A DNA stretch of 64,000 nucleotides, from assembly GCF_036324505.1 (NCBI RefSeq), contig NC_086350.1, positions 15,497,532 through 15,561,531 on the forward strand. Direction: 5' to 3'. The notes under the pieces are model-generated. The model ran no database searches. It was not told where the DNA came from and saw nothing but the letters and a program-made list of their open reading frames with translations. The stretch's first letter is position 1. Every line of letters starts with the position of its first letter. The DNA comes from Eleginops maclovinus. Taxonomy: Eukaryota > Chordata > Actinopteri > Perciformes > Eleginopidae. The translations under genes and the position numbers were made by a program. Positions 25,469 to 37,340 of this stretch are shown piece by piece.

Positions 25469-27339
25469 AACGTTTCAGTGGAAGCCTCACTACATAAAAT
25501 AAGTGGTGCTATTTACAGTATATAAAGTGTGCAAAAATAACAAAAGCTTTCCAGATAGAGAAGGGATCAACATGCAGTTTTAATATATCCCACTATGTTG
25601 TGGAGGAAAAAGAAGGCATTTACACAGTACAGATCTACGGCAGCATGACGGCTGCATGACAAATTGAAAGGGAAACACTTTTTAAGAAGAGAGTATTTCC
25701 ATAAGCTTGTGCAACCCAACACCTTACTGCTAGGTTTTGACTTTAATTTGTGTATGTCTGACCCGTTATGATTTTCTAAGCAACCAAAAACATGAAATTA
25801 GTCACGTGAAGTTTAAGAGAGTGACTCGGACTTGGCAAACTGTAGATCATTTATTATTTTCCGTGTGTGAGGAGGCAGTAGTGATGATTCACAAGTCAGG
25901 TGAAAAGTGTGCTCTCATGATTATTCATTATAAAAACGAGTAAACAGTAGCTGTTTCCTTTATCATAAATAATGACACATGTTCTCTGGTTAAAGCATTA
26001 CTCGGTTTCTCTGGATTGTAATCAGCAATTAGGTTTTTTTTCACCAAGAAGTCAGGGTTTCACTTTTGGGGGCAAATCTTTTGCATTCAGCTTATTAAAA
26101 AGGTGGCAGATATTATATTAAGATAAATTGTACTCACAAAATGAAGTATTATCAGTTTATACAGACATGTTGAATTGTATAAAATTAACAAACATTTCAA
26201 TGTAGACAAAAAAAAAAGAAAAACATCGAATAACTGATTTAACAGATTTGGCAAAAGTATAATGAATTAGAAAACAATCGTTGCAGTTTACACAATTCTT
26301 TGTCGAGAGTCCACAGCAGGCAGAAACTATCTCTTCACTATCGTCCACCACAGGAAAGGTGTTTCTCCACAATTTATACATTAAAAAAGTATTTCAGTGA
26401 CACAACGGTAAACCAACAAGCCCTGAATTCAGAAGGTTTCCTTGGCGACTAACTGGTGTGCAACATTCAAAATAATCACACAACCAAACACAGACTCAGG
26501 GTGAGCTGCACGCCTGATTTCTACATATTCACCAATCTAGTTGTCTCTAACGAACATGCCCCATGATTTTAAACCAACAACCAGGTTCATTGTTTACAGT
26601 TTTCGTTGATATCATATTTAAAGTAGTTTCTATTAAGTGTACTTGAGTCATCTAGAAACAAACGAGAACAAAATCATAATGTAGCAGAAAGAAGAGAAAT
26701 GTTAAAAAACAAAAAGACATGAAGGAATGATTATTCAGACCCAGTGACACTTCAACTATGACAACCTGCTCTCAGAGACCTACACATGATCCAGCAAAGA
26801 ATTATATTATTACCTCTATTATTTTAAACTTAGGCAGTGCTACAATAAATGAGGAAGGTGCAACAGTAACCATGGAGGCCTCCTTTGCATTTTGATGCCA
26901 CTGCAAAGTCTGTGATGCAAGTCCACTTCCTCTCTGGAGAAGGTCCCAGTGCAGCGACAGGGCCTCGACTGTTTCCTGGGACATGATGAGCTGTGTCACG
27001 GTTCAGGAGGGGATCACCAGAAGTCACATTTCTAAATTAAATAGACTAGGTTGCCCAACATATATTACACCGCTTAAAGTAGTTATACAGATACATTTAT
27101 CGTTAACCTGATTCACTATTTGCCATTCTGACACATTTGATACACTCAAACGTCCTAATGTTAATTCACAAATCTGTCAAATTAGCGTGACTTTCTGGTT
27201 ATCCAAGTTAAAAGGAGGATCCTAAATTTCAGCATTGGTTTGGATTTCTGCAAGGGATCCTTCCTGACATTGACACGGGACACAGCTCTTGGATGTGTTG
27301 AGGGGTTTAGCCTGAACATGGGGCCTAAAAGTGCCGTGC
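25469..27339 (-). other. Probable 3' untranslated region of ric8b
   Basis: There is no coding exon between the sirtuin 3' end and the ric8b stop codon. The stretch is AT-rich and ends at the left in possible minus-strand poly(A) signals. Confidence 0.4.
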
Positions 27340-30300
27340 CTAGTCAGAGTCTGATCCTGAGTCATCGGGTGGGTCGCAGAGAGTTTCTTCAAGAGGTGCT
27401 AACGTCCCGTCAGGCATGACCCCCATTGGCCGGATCACATTCTGCCTGTTGACACAAAAAGAAAAACATGTTGAGACAATTTCATCTTTCATGCAAACAA
27501 AACCCCTCTCTGTGCAGGACTGTCTGTTTCCTCGGAGAGTTTTAAGAGGGCTTTCACTCCTGCATCTTTACTCTCTTACATCCAGAGCTCAAGGACCCTC
27601 ACCCTACAACCCCACTTGCCCCCTGTCTGGCCATCCTCCCCCCTCTCTTCCCCCCTCAGTTTAATTACAGGATCAGCGCTCAAACTAATCTCCTCAAAGC
27701 CACGGCTGCCCCTTCATCCTAATCCAATTATACCTGCACTGTGTGTCACCACTCCCTCTGAGATGATTTATCAGAGAATTACCCGCCGCAGATTTATTAA
27801 GCACCCATTTGCATTCAGTTGTAAAGAGATTCAAAAATAAATGGCCATGTAATCGCTGCTGATTCCTCCAATTAAATGTAACTTATCCTGGCTAAAGAAC
27901 AGGGTATGAAGTTTGATAGGAGATGGAGGACGTGGTTAAATCAGAATATAGTTGAGTATTTTCTTCTCAGGTTTCTCTAATGAACACATTTTTACAGAGA
28001 GGCAGGGACAGTCCCCAGCCTCAGATCACTGGTTAGCGTCGGCAGGTAGCATGAGCTAACAAGACAAAACAAACTAAAACATGTGACATCATCCCTCCCA
28101 ATTAGTGCAGAAATAATCCCTCCTCTCCTCCAAGGCAGTGACAGAGGACTGGGGGTCTGTCAGATGTAAACCGGGTTGGGCGGGGGTGCAGAATATGTGC
28201 TAATTGGAGGACCAGTTAAGCAGTTAGGGGAGCACATTCTTCCAGCGCTCTGAGCGATCTCCTTAGAGCCTGGACTGAGGAAGCACCTCTCCGTCAGCAT
28301 CACACCTCCTCCACTGAGGAGCAGAAGAAAGAAGATGCCGCCTCGGAAAGGAATCTTCCTCTTCTGGGCGCACGTGTCTCATTACAGCTCAACCCCCTCT
28401 TTGGACCAACAATGACGAGGTCAGTGTTAACACGTCTGCACATTCGTTCACTCGTGTCTCTTCGTGCACGTTCCACTCAAATTACTTTGTTGTTAGTGGT
28501 GCCTCTGTCTCAGTCCACTCCCTGTCTTGCCTGGCTCCTCAGAATAAAGTCAGGGCACATGTGTCATCTAAGGAAACCTGAATGCAGCACATAAAGGAAC
28601 CGCGACCGAAGAGCCGGCTGTGTGTACCAATTATGTGATAATTAAGGGAGCTGTGGTAATGATGCTGCAGCGGCGTGCCGGCAGCTTCCTTTTACTCGGG
28701 CTGAATGCTGCGGCGTGCTGGAAGTCCGGGCCCTAATTAAAGCTGCAGCTAACAGGAAGAGATTCTTCCTTTGATGAAGCGGTTGGCAGGGAGCGAGCTC
28801 ACTGTTACCTTTGTGACGGCATTGTGCTTGACTGGCTTTAGCCTCTGCTCACTAAGAAAGGTCAACACAAACACAGGTGGGCTTTTCGCAGGCGAAACAA
28901 TGAGCAATATGAATAATTTGAGCAGAAGCAACTGTTGCTCCAGTTCAAGAAGTTACTGACCTTAGTGCTAAAATGATGATCTTTGTTACTTTTGATTACG
29001 GTGGCATATTCCATTTGTTTGTTTTGTGGTTAGCATGATATCGGTTTGTTTTCTGCTGTCCCTTGAACATTTGACACATTTTTGTCTGGCTCTAGAAAAA
29101 AAGTGCTATTTTATGCTATTAATGTTCCTGACCAAGGGGTTTGAGACACTGACCGTGTTATTAAAACACCTCCAGGACCTGTGACTATTTCCCCCTCATG
29201 TCCTGTTACACCTCTCTAATGTTCATTATAAGCAACTTGTAAACAAACTTTAGAAAAATAATACATTTACAGTTTCATTACTAAACAGAGGATTCTACCG
29301 TCCCTGGTAGAGTCTTTATATTTTAGCATTATTACCTTGACAACTTGTCAAACATGTTGACTAGTTTCTGGGCTTCGTACTCCTTCTGCTCCTCCGTCAT
29401 CTCTTCGACGGGGTTCGGCATGGGCTCCTCCACATGACCGGTGATGGGGTTGATGCTGGAACATAACAGACTCATACATGATCAATGCATACAGGTTGAA
29501 TAAACACGTTGGCCTCAGAGAGCTGTACATCTGTGCAGAGCACTCACAAGGGTTTAGCAGATTTGTACTCCTCTGTGTCCGAGTCTTCGTCATCGGAGTA
29601 CTGAGTCTCTCCTCTCCCTCCTGCAAGGAGTCCTCGAGCCACCAGGAGTCCGGCTGCATTTCCATATCCTGTGTACTTCAACAGGTTGTCTACTACAAGA
29701 CAACACCACAAATACACAAGATGGTTAAGTTACATCTAAACGTGCAAGCATGAGCAGTGCATGAGCTGTGCAGTAGCTATAGCAACGCAGCAGTCATGCA
29801 TCTGATATCTCACTACCTCATTATTAGCACTCAACTTATAAACTACATACCCTGCTCTGTAATCCACTTTAAATCTAACATTGCCACTTGCCCCTATGTC
29901 TCCATTAAGTGCATCTTAGCTATTAATCCAATATTAAACTGATGGAATAAAGGTGACCCGCTCTCTCGAAATGTGTCTGATTTTAAAAAAAGCAAAGTAT
30001 TGGCTTTCAGAATATGAAACTCTTATTGCCCATGTACATATGGCCATGTGCACACCCAAACCCACGTGCACGCCCATTATCGCATGCACGCTCATCAATA
30101 TACAGTTTGAATGTGTGTGTGCTCAAACATGACCACAAAAATGTACAAAGGTTAAACTTTTCATTTGCATTCAAATTGTATATTAATGAGTGTGCACGCG
30201 ACAATGGGCTTGCTGGTTTATGTGAGTGCCTTAGTTCTAGGGGTTGAAGTGTGCATGTGACAAGGCTGCAACAGTTTAGTCTGAGTGTACGTGTTTGAGC

Positions 30301-33300
30301 AAACACACGGTGAATTTGTTTTAAGGTTCATGGTTCATTTGAACAAATACCTCAAAATTGACTGCAAACTTTGAAGGCCTTTTTCTCAAAATCACGACTC
30401 GGTGTCATTATACAGTGGGGCAAAAAAGTATTTAGTCAGCCACCAATTGTGCAAGTTCTCCCATTTAAAAAGATGAGAGAGGCCTGTAATTTTTATTATA
30501 GGTATACCTCAACTATGAGAGACAAAATGAGGAAAACAAATCCAGGAAATCACATTGTCTGATTTTTAAAGAATTAATTGGTAAATTCCTCGGTAAAATA
30601 AGTATTTGGTCACCTACAAACAAGCAAGATTTCTGGCTCTCACAGACCTGTAACTTCTTCTTTAAGAGGCTCCTCTGTCCTCCACTCGTTACCTGTATTA
30701 ATGGCACCTTTTTGAACTCGTTATCAGTATAAAAGACACCTGTCCACAACCTCAAACAGTCATACTCCAAACTCCACTATGGCCAAGACCAAAGAGCTGT
30801 CAAAGGAGACCAGAGACTAAATTGTAGACCTGCACCAGGCTGGGAAAACTGAATCTGCAATAGGTAAGCAGCTTGGTGTGAAGAAATCAACTGTGGGAGC
30901 AATTATTAGAAAATGGAAGACATACAAGACCACTGCTAATCTCCCTCCATCTGGGGCTCCACGCAAGATCTCACCCCGTGGGGTCAAAATGATCACAAGA
31001 ACGGTGAGCAAAAATCCCAGAACCACACGGGGGGACCTAGTGAATGACCTGCAGAGAGCTGGGACCAAAGTAACAGAGGCTACCATCAGTAACACACTAC
31101 GCCGCCAGGGACTTAAATCCTGCAGTTCCAGACGTGTCCCCCTGCTTAAGCCAGTACATGTCCAGGCCCGTCTGAAGTTTGCTAGAGGGCATTTGGATGA
31201 TCCAGAAGAGGATTGGGAGAATGTCATATGGTCAGATGAAACCAAAATAGAACTTTTTGGTAAAAACTCAACTCGTCGTGTTTGGAGGAGAAAGAATGCA
31301 GAGTTGCATCCAAACAACACCATACCTACTGTGAAGCATGGGGGTGGAAACATCATGCTTTGGGGCTGTTTTTCTGCAAAGGGACCAGGACGACTGATCC
31401 GTGTAAAGGAAAGAATGAATGGGGCCATGTATCGTGAGATTTTGAGTGAAAACCTCCTTCCATCAGCAAGGGCACTGAAGATGAAGCGTGGCTGGGTCTT
31501 TCAGCATGACAATGATCCCAAACACACCGCCAGGGCAACGAAGGAGTGGCTTCATAAGAAGCATTTCAAGGTCCTGGAGTGGCCTAGCCAGTCTCCAGAT
31601 CTCAACACCATAGAAAATCTTTGGAGGGAGTTGAAAGTCTGTGTTGCCCAGCGGCAGCCCCAAAACATCACTGCTTTAGAGGAGATCTGCATGGAGGAAT
31701 GGGCCAAAATACCAGCAACAGTGTGTGGAAACCTTGTGAAGACTACAGAAAACGTTTGACCTCTGTCATTGCCAAGAAAGGGTATATAACAAAGTATTGA
31801 GATGAACTTTTGTTATTGACCAAATACTTATTTTCCACAATCATTTGAAAATAAATTCATTAAAAATCAGACAATGTGATTTCCTGGATTTTGTTTTCTC
31901 ATTTTGTCTCTCATAGTTGAGGTATACCTATGATGAAAATTACAGGCCTCTCTCATCGTTTTAAATGGGAGAACTTGCACAATTGGTGGCTGACTAAATA
32001 CTTTTTTGCCCCACTGTATAATGTGACATATTTTGCTTAATATTTGGAGTAGAAAAACAATCCTTACATCATTAGAAAGCTATGAATCTCCTCTTTCTAA
32101 CAGTGTATAACTCAAAATGTGTCTTCAGTTCAATGTGACTGATTTTGACAGAGCAAGTCACAAATGTTTTGGAACCATCTAGTAGCTGGGTAGGTTCTAT
32201 TTTAGGGTATTTGGTTAGTCATAGGTGGTTTCAAATGTTATTATTTAATAGATGTTTTGTTTTGTTTAGTTTTTATCTACACATCAGGTAATTAACATGT
32301 ATTTTAAATTCTTTCTGCCCCTACTCTCAAGCTTTAGATTCTCTTAGATGAGCTGTGTATAAAGCACTGAAACTCAATAAAGAGTTCTTCCTGCTCTCTC
32401 ATTTCAAATTCTTTTTAGGTCTGCACTATGTTCCTCCCTATCCCGACCACTGCTCACCGCTTTCTTTGCAGAGGACAAAGAGAAACTCTGCAGCCGTCTG
32501 CTTCACCCCCATGTCAACATGTGTCATAAGGCGCACCAGCTTGTTCCTGGTGGTGGTGCCGATCTCTGGCCTGATCTTCACGTCTTTCAGCGGGGGAAGT
32601 ACCTGAAGGGGCAGATGTTCAGTAGTTCAGATTATTTATTTATGCCTTTATCTGTCTTTACAACCAATCCCTGACTAATGAACACACACAGGATATTTAC
32701 CAGTTATAAGGTAAATAAAATCAGGTATGATTCACTTCAGGGCAGATGCTGGCCTCCCAGATGAAATGAGAAACGTCACATAATTTATTATCATCTCCGT
32801 CTGAATCTGTTGGCAGCTGCTGTACCTGAGCTTTGATGAATCTGCGGATCTCCCTATGGTGTCTGGATCCTTCAGTCAACAGGCTGAGCACCGGAGTCAA
32901 ACCCTCTTTGTAGTTGGAGCCCTGCTTGGAGTGACACAAACCACAAACACTTCACAGGCTGCAAAAGATGGACCACTGAAAACATTTTAAACCAGGGGAG
33001 GGTTTGGATCAGAGTGCATGATGGGTGGAGGAGAAACTGAAGGATATGCAGTAAAATGTGTCAGGTCTAGCACGACTTTAACATATCAATAACATGCAAG
33101 ATGTCACATTCAAATGTGTACCATTACTGTCTGCAAGTGAGTATAGAATAGTCAAATGTATCATAGTTTACATTAAAGCGCACATTAATGTGTCCTGAAG
33201 TGTCAATGAACTAGTTCTGTCTGCTGCAGAGGATGAACTTTACCTTGTCCATCCTTTTCTCCATAAAGTCTATCAACATCTGGATTGCATCCAAGTTTTT

Positions 33301-36300
33301 CCCACTGTACATCTCTAGTCCCCCCTGGACAGGCACGTCGATTAACACGTCCAGGCAGGACACAGGCAGGTTATTCAGCAGGTTGATGGCATGACTGTAG
33401 ATGAATAAACATGACTTTATGAAGGACTTGATCTATACAACATGTTGATATTTAAAAGTCAAGAAAATTAAAGTAGAATCAGCAGTCTGAAAATGAGTCA
33501 ATTCATTTTCAAAAGTAAAGGATCCCACATGGCACAGTGCAGAATCATCTCTTCTTGGCTCACACGAAGCTTCAGCTGAAGCATATGCACAAATCCATGT
33601 TGTCAAGACAGCAGGAAACACAGGTTGATAATGAACGTGGTGGAGAGATATTTACATTGTTCACCACCCCCACATTCCCAGATGTGTTTAGCAAGTTAAA
33701 CGTTCTGCCTTATAAACTGACGGCAGATATATCAACTGTTTTATGTTTGAATTGTGAGTTATACCCATTAGTTTGGATATTTACATTGTACTGTCTGAGC
33801 AGACCTGCAGCAGCCAATTAAGGACAAATAATGAGAAATGTAGATGCGCTCCAAAGTAAAAGTTAAAAAATGTAATTCAAAAAGTCATAGCATAGCATGA
33901 TGAAACATATGAAAGATAATAATATAGTATGCCATTAAAAAAGGAATGGTCATTTCTGAAGTAAAAAAAAGTGTTGAGAACCAACATGAAAAAAAGGTAT
34001 GGAGTAGCATGTTCTAAAATATAATTAAAACAAGTCAAATACAGTATGGATAAAACCTGTCAGAGTATCTTAACAAAGTTACGTCGGTCAATGGGCCAAA
34101 GTCGCATGACCAGTTCAGCCGTTGACTCGACAGCTCAAGGGAAACATCAGTCTCTTTTATACCACCCTCTTTAAATTTGGTCTATGGCCACAGATTCTTG
34201 GCATTCCTGCATTAAATTACCATATGAATAAGATGCTGCTGCTGTGGCGGAAAGACAGCGTAAATCTACAAGATAACACACCCAACAAGGCTCCAAAGAA
34301 ACATTGTAGTTTTTCAAACGATACGGTAGGCTGCTTTCAGACCACAGTAGACAGCAGACCATCTACACAGGATAGTGTGCGTAGTAGTGAAAGCCCTCTG
34401 TCAGTCGGTGATTCTCAATGCAAATCAGTTTCAAATGAGTCTGACCAGTTCTACAAGTCGCCGAGAGCAGAGGGCCTTCATTCAATATTCAGGGTGTAGA
34501 TTACTAAAAGAGATTCAGATATTAACAGCCCTAAAGAACAGAGTTCCCACCTGTGTACTTCCTCGGTTTTATCCTCAGTCTCAGTCTTCAGCATCAGCAG
34601 ATGACGCAGGATGGCAGCGATGACTCTGAACTGGTGGTCATCCTCCTATCAAATCAAGGATGATCACAAACATGAATTTCAAGCAGAAAGTTTCTTATTC
34701 AGAGGTTAGGCAAACCACTGAGGCACAGAGGTTCTTAAGCTACAAAACTAAGGATATGAACACTAAGGCCTAACTGCAACAGCTGCCTAATGAATCTATG
34801 AGGCATCACAACCAGTAAAAGTGTAAAAAGAGGAGAGCTAAGTGAGATCAAAGCTTTGAGTCTAGATTTAAAATAGCACAAGGAATAAGAAGCTTACATT
34901 TCTACAGTGTCAAAGAGGTGAGCAGGGTCAAACTTGAGAACTAACACGTACACTAATGACACCTAAGAGTCATTAAGACTTACATGGTATCAGATGCAGG
35001 ATTTGTGGTCGAGTGTCCCCTTCAATCCAAATTGCATGAAATGTGCCAAGACAGCCATGTCATAATGATTATAGGAAATGATCTGTAACTACAAACTATT
35101 CCCTGATAACTACTAAGAACCACATTTTGTCCCATTTAATTACAGTAAAGGATGATACATTTATTTTGGCCTTTGAGGGTACAGGTTGAAGAAAACTTTT
35201 TGTCATATAAAGGAACATATATATATTTTGGATGAATTCAATGTAGATGCTTTTGTTCTAGTGTCCAACATATAATGCATGCTAGTTCACTGTCACATGA
35301 CCTGCGACCATGACCCTTTTAGTCAGTCGTTTTGACAGTAAACATCATTCTGTTTGGCTGTTCAGCTTAAGCAAATCAGTGCCAGAGAACAAAAGCTGCA
35401 GTGAAGGACCAAGCAAACTGCACTGAAGCAAGAGTGCTGTGAAAATGGTTGGGAAATGCTTCCTTGTTTTAATATATGTATTCAGAAAACTGCTTTTGTC
35501 TGTCTGTAATCTAAGATCGTCCTGTTTCCCTTTTTTGAATGACAAATACAGACAACTGTGTACTTATTGTCTGTAAAGCTGACACAGAATGCACATGCTG
35601 GTTGGCCTTTGGTCGTAGTCTTTGCAGAGTGTTCAAGTGGATTCATTTGGCCAAGACACAGGCAATGGGAGGTGATGTAAAAGTTGCTACAAGTTCTTTG
35701 ATGTCTGGTCGGTTTGTCTGACCCTCAAGAGGTAGATATATTGTTTCTATAATTGACTAAATGGATAAGACAGAAACATTTATGTTTTTGATGATGCATA
35801 CTTAATCGGCTCTTTACCCTTACATACACACTTATCACAATGCGTAAGAGCAAAAACCCCAAATGACTAGCGTTCAACAGATGTACAACCCATCATCAAC
35901 TCACCTCACCACCAGTGTCAGACAGTGTGAGGTTGAACAAGGCTTTGAGCGCCTCCATTGTTCTCTCATTTTCCTCTGCAGGCATAGGCAGGGCCTGTGG
36001 ATCTGGACGGGCAGCTTCATAGGGACCGACCCAGCTCACATCTAGGGTGTGCTCCAGGACCTCCGTCAGTAGTCTTACAGCATGCAATTCTCTCCGAAAA
36101 ACCCCTCGCACATCTGGTCTCAGTGCAGAGAGCAGGAAGACGAGGCGCAGTGTGAAGAGACCCACCTCATGGTGCCATGTGCGGGCCGTATGCAGAATGG
36201 CACACAGACCATGAGCAAGCTGCACGTCTACACAGACCTGCTGAGCCGCAGGACTGTTATAAACAACATTGCATAGGCACTTCAAGGCCTCAACCACCAC

Positions 36301-37201
36301 CCTCTCCTCCTCCTCTGACTGGGTGTCTTCCTGAGAATGTTTCTGGTTCTCATCTCCTTCTTCTCCAGGATTCAGCCTTGCCATTCCTCCCAAGATCAAC
36401 ATGCCCTCCCTGGTAGCTACAGGTCCGAGGACACGCTTGTCTCTGGACAGGATGCGGAGTGTCTCCAGACATGTCTTCTGACAGCTGGGATGCACCTTCC
36501 TGCCCAGAACTGACAACACGCCCTGGCACAGCTTCTGAGATGACACAGAATAACACAGATATAGATAATAACATAACTTGGCTACCGTGTTCATCTAATA
36601 AGCACCTCTCAGATAATAAGTAGTACTTACAATCCGCAGGCTCTCTTCCTTTTGGTCAAAACTGAAGGTGTGACTGTTCTGAAACAGATAAGATGCTCAT
36701 TGTAGACACCGAACAACACAGTCTGAATGGTCATATATATTGAATTAACATGCACTGAAAAAGAAAATAAACCCCCGCCTCTTTAAAACGGATATCAATA
36801 TTACCAAGAGACCTCAATCTAATAAGCTAAAGTATGCTAATATTGCTAACTCTACGAGCAGTAATATAGTTTGTGAGCAGACTCTATTAGCATTAGCCGG
36901 ATGGTGTTCTAAACAACGTATACAACTCCGGGTAGCCTCATTCATAGGTTAAGTGTGATATGTTTAACGATGCAACACATATATCATAGATCATACGAAA
37001 GTGTCAACATCTTAGCTCATTCGGCTGCTAAAGATGTTTAGCTAACTCTAAGCTAGTTGTTTAGCTAGCTAACGTTAGCACCGCCGTTTGTTTTGGTTCA
37101 CGTAAAACGAGCCTTACCTCTCGATTGTACTGCAGGAGAAGCTTCTCTATTTCCTCTTCGTTGGTATTCTCAAGATGTGACACAATACTATTTAAATCCA
37201 T
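27340..37201 (-). CDS. ric8b: Synembryn-B (RIC8B) G-alpha chaperone and exchange factor, 10 exons
   Basis: Exons in coding order: 37118-37201, 36631-36678, 35905-36534, 34551-34645, 33244-33394, 32826-32921, 32458-32602, 29548-29692, 29336-29455 and 27340-27445 (stop TAG). All phases fit, giving 539 residues. The protein starts [17 protein letters not shown]. It carries RIC8 landmarks [66 protein letters not shown], an acidic phospho-acceptor stretch [12 protein letters not shown] near residue 449, and the C-terminal [16 protein letters not shown]. Details such as the conserved [12 protein letters not shown] stretch and the PDGT-PLEE tail favour RIC8B over RIC8A, as do the neighbours rfx4 and tmem263. 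RIC8B folds and stimulates G-alpha-s/olf subunits in the cytosol. Exon 6 has a tandem acceptor (32921 or 32924). Intron 7 carries a Tc1 element in the opposite orientation. Confidence 0.95.
27446..29335. other. Last intron of ric8b, repeat-poor, possible conserved noncoding DNA
   Basis: No exon is seen. The stretch at about 27600-28800 has mixed composition, few repeats and several homeodomain-like TAATTA/TAATCC words. This is typical in look of vertebrate conserved noncoding elements, but conservation could not be tested. Confidence 0.35.
30413..32016 (+). mobile_element. Tc1-like transposon, nearly intact, in ric8b intron 7
   Basis: The ends are CAGTGGGGCAAAAAAGTATT and its reverse complement, flanked by TA (30411-30412 and 32017-32018). 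Terminal inverted similarity continues for about 160 bases inward. At 1604 bp with one transposase frame it has the usual length. It runs opposite to ric8b and sits between exons 7 and 8, so the spliced message is not disturbed. Confidence 0.93.
30779..31759 (+). pseudogene. Tc1 transposase with two lesions
   Basis: The frame starts at the ATG at 30779. Codon 14 is TAA (30818-30820), where the family has a sense codon. The rest is open to 31759, with HTH segments, [19 protein letters not shown] and [11 protein letters not shown]; all three DD34E acidic residues are present. Near 31740 the reading leaves the family's C-terminal frame, apparently through loss of one base. The expected last ~20 residues are then encoded in another frame ending near 31800. 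An internal ATG at 30878 begins an uninterrupted 293-codon frame lacking the first DNA-binding helices. A functional enzyme is unlikely. Confidence 0.85.
34646..35904. other. ric8b intron 3, nothing else seen
   Basis: This is AT-rich intron sequence without exon-like or repeat structure that I can name. Confidence 0.5.
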
Positions 37202-37313
37202 GGTGGATATCTGGTGAGAGTGTAGTTAGTTTGGTTTAGACGTGACCAATGGGTAAGGTGCAGCTAGCTAGCTGTCAGGCTAGCTGAATGAGGGAGAGTC
37301 AGTCTGCTGCTGC

Positions 37314-37340
37314 TGCTGCTGCTGCTGCTGTCAACAGGGA
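37314..37340. repeat. (CTG)9 trinucleotide repeat just upstream of ric8b
   Basis: Nine perfect CTG units lie 113-139 bases before the ric8b ATG. Read in the direction of the gene they are CAG units, probably in the 5' untranslated region or promoter. Confidence 0.9.

Noticed and set aside
30817..31428. A 203-codon minus-strand frame
   Set aside because: It is antisense to the Tc1 transposase, which shows clear family motifs on the plus strand.
35896..36594. A 232-codon frame starting [12 protein letters not shown] as a separate gene
   Set aside because: It is ric8b exon 3 with intron read-through at its 5' side. The true exon starts at 36534 with KLCQGVL.
27340..37201. Calling the synembryn gene ric8a because a SIRT3-type gene is adjacent
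   Set aside because: Sequence details and the neighbours rfx4, polr3b and tmem263 point to RIC8B.
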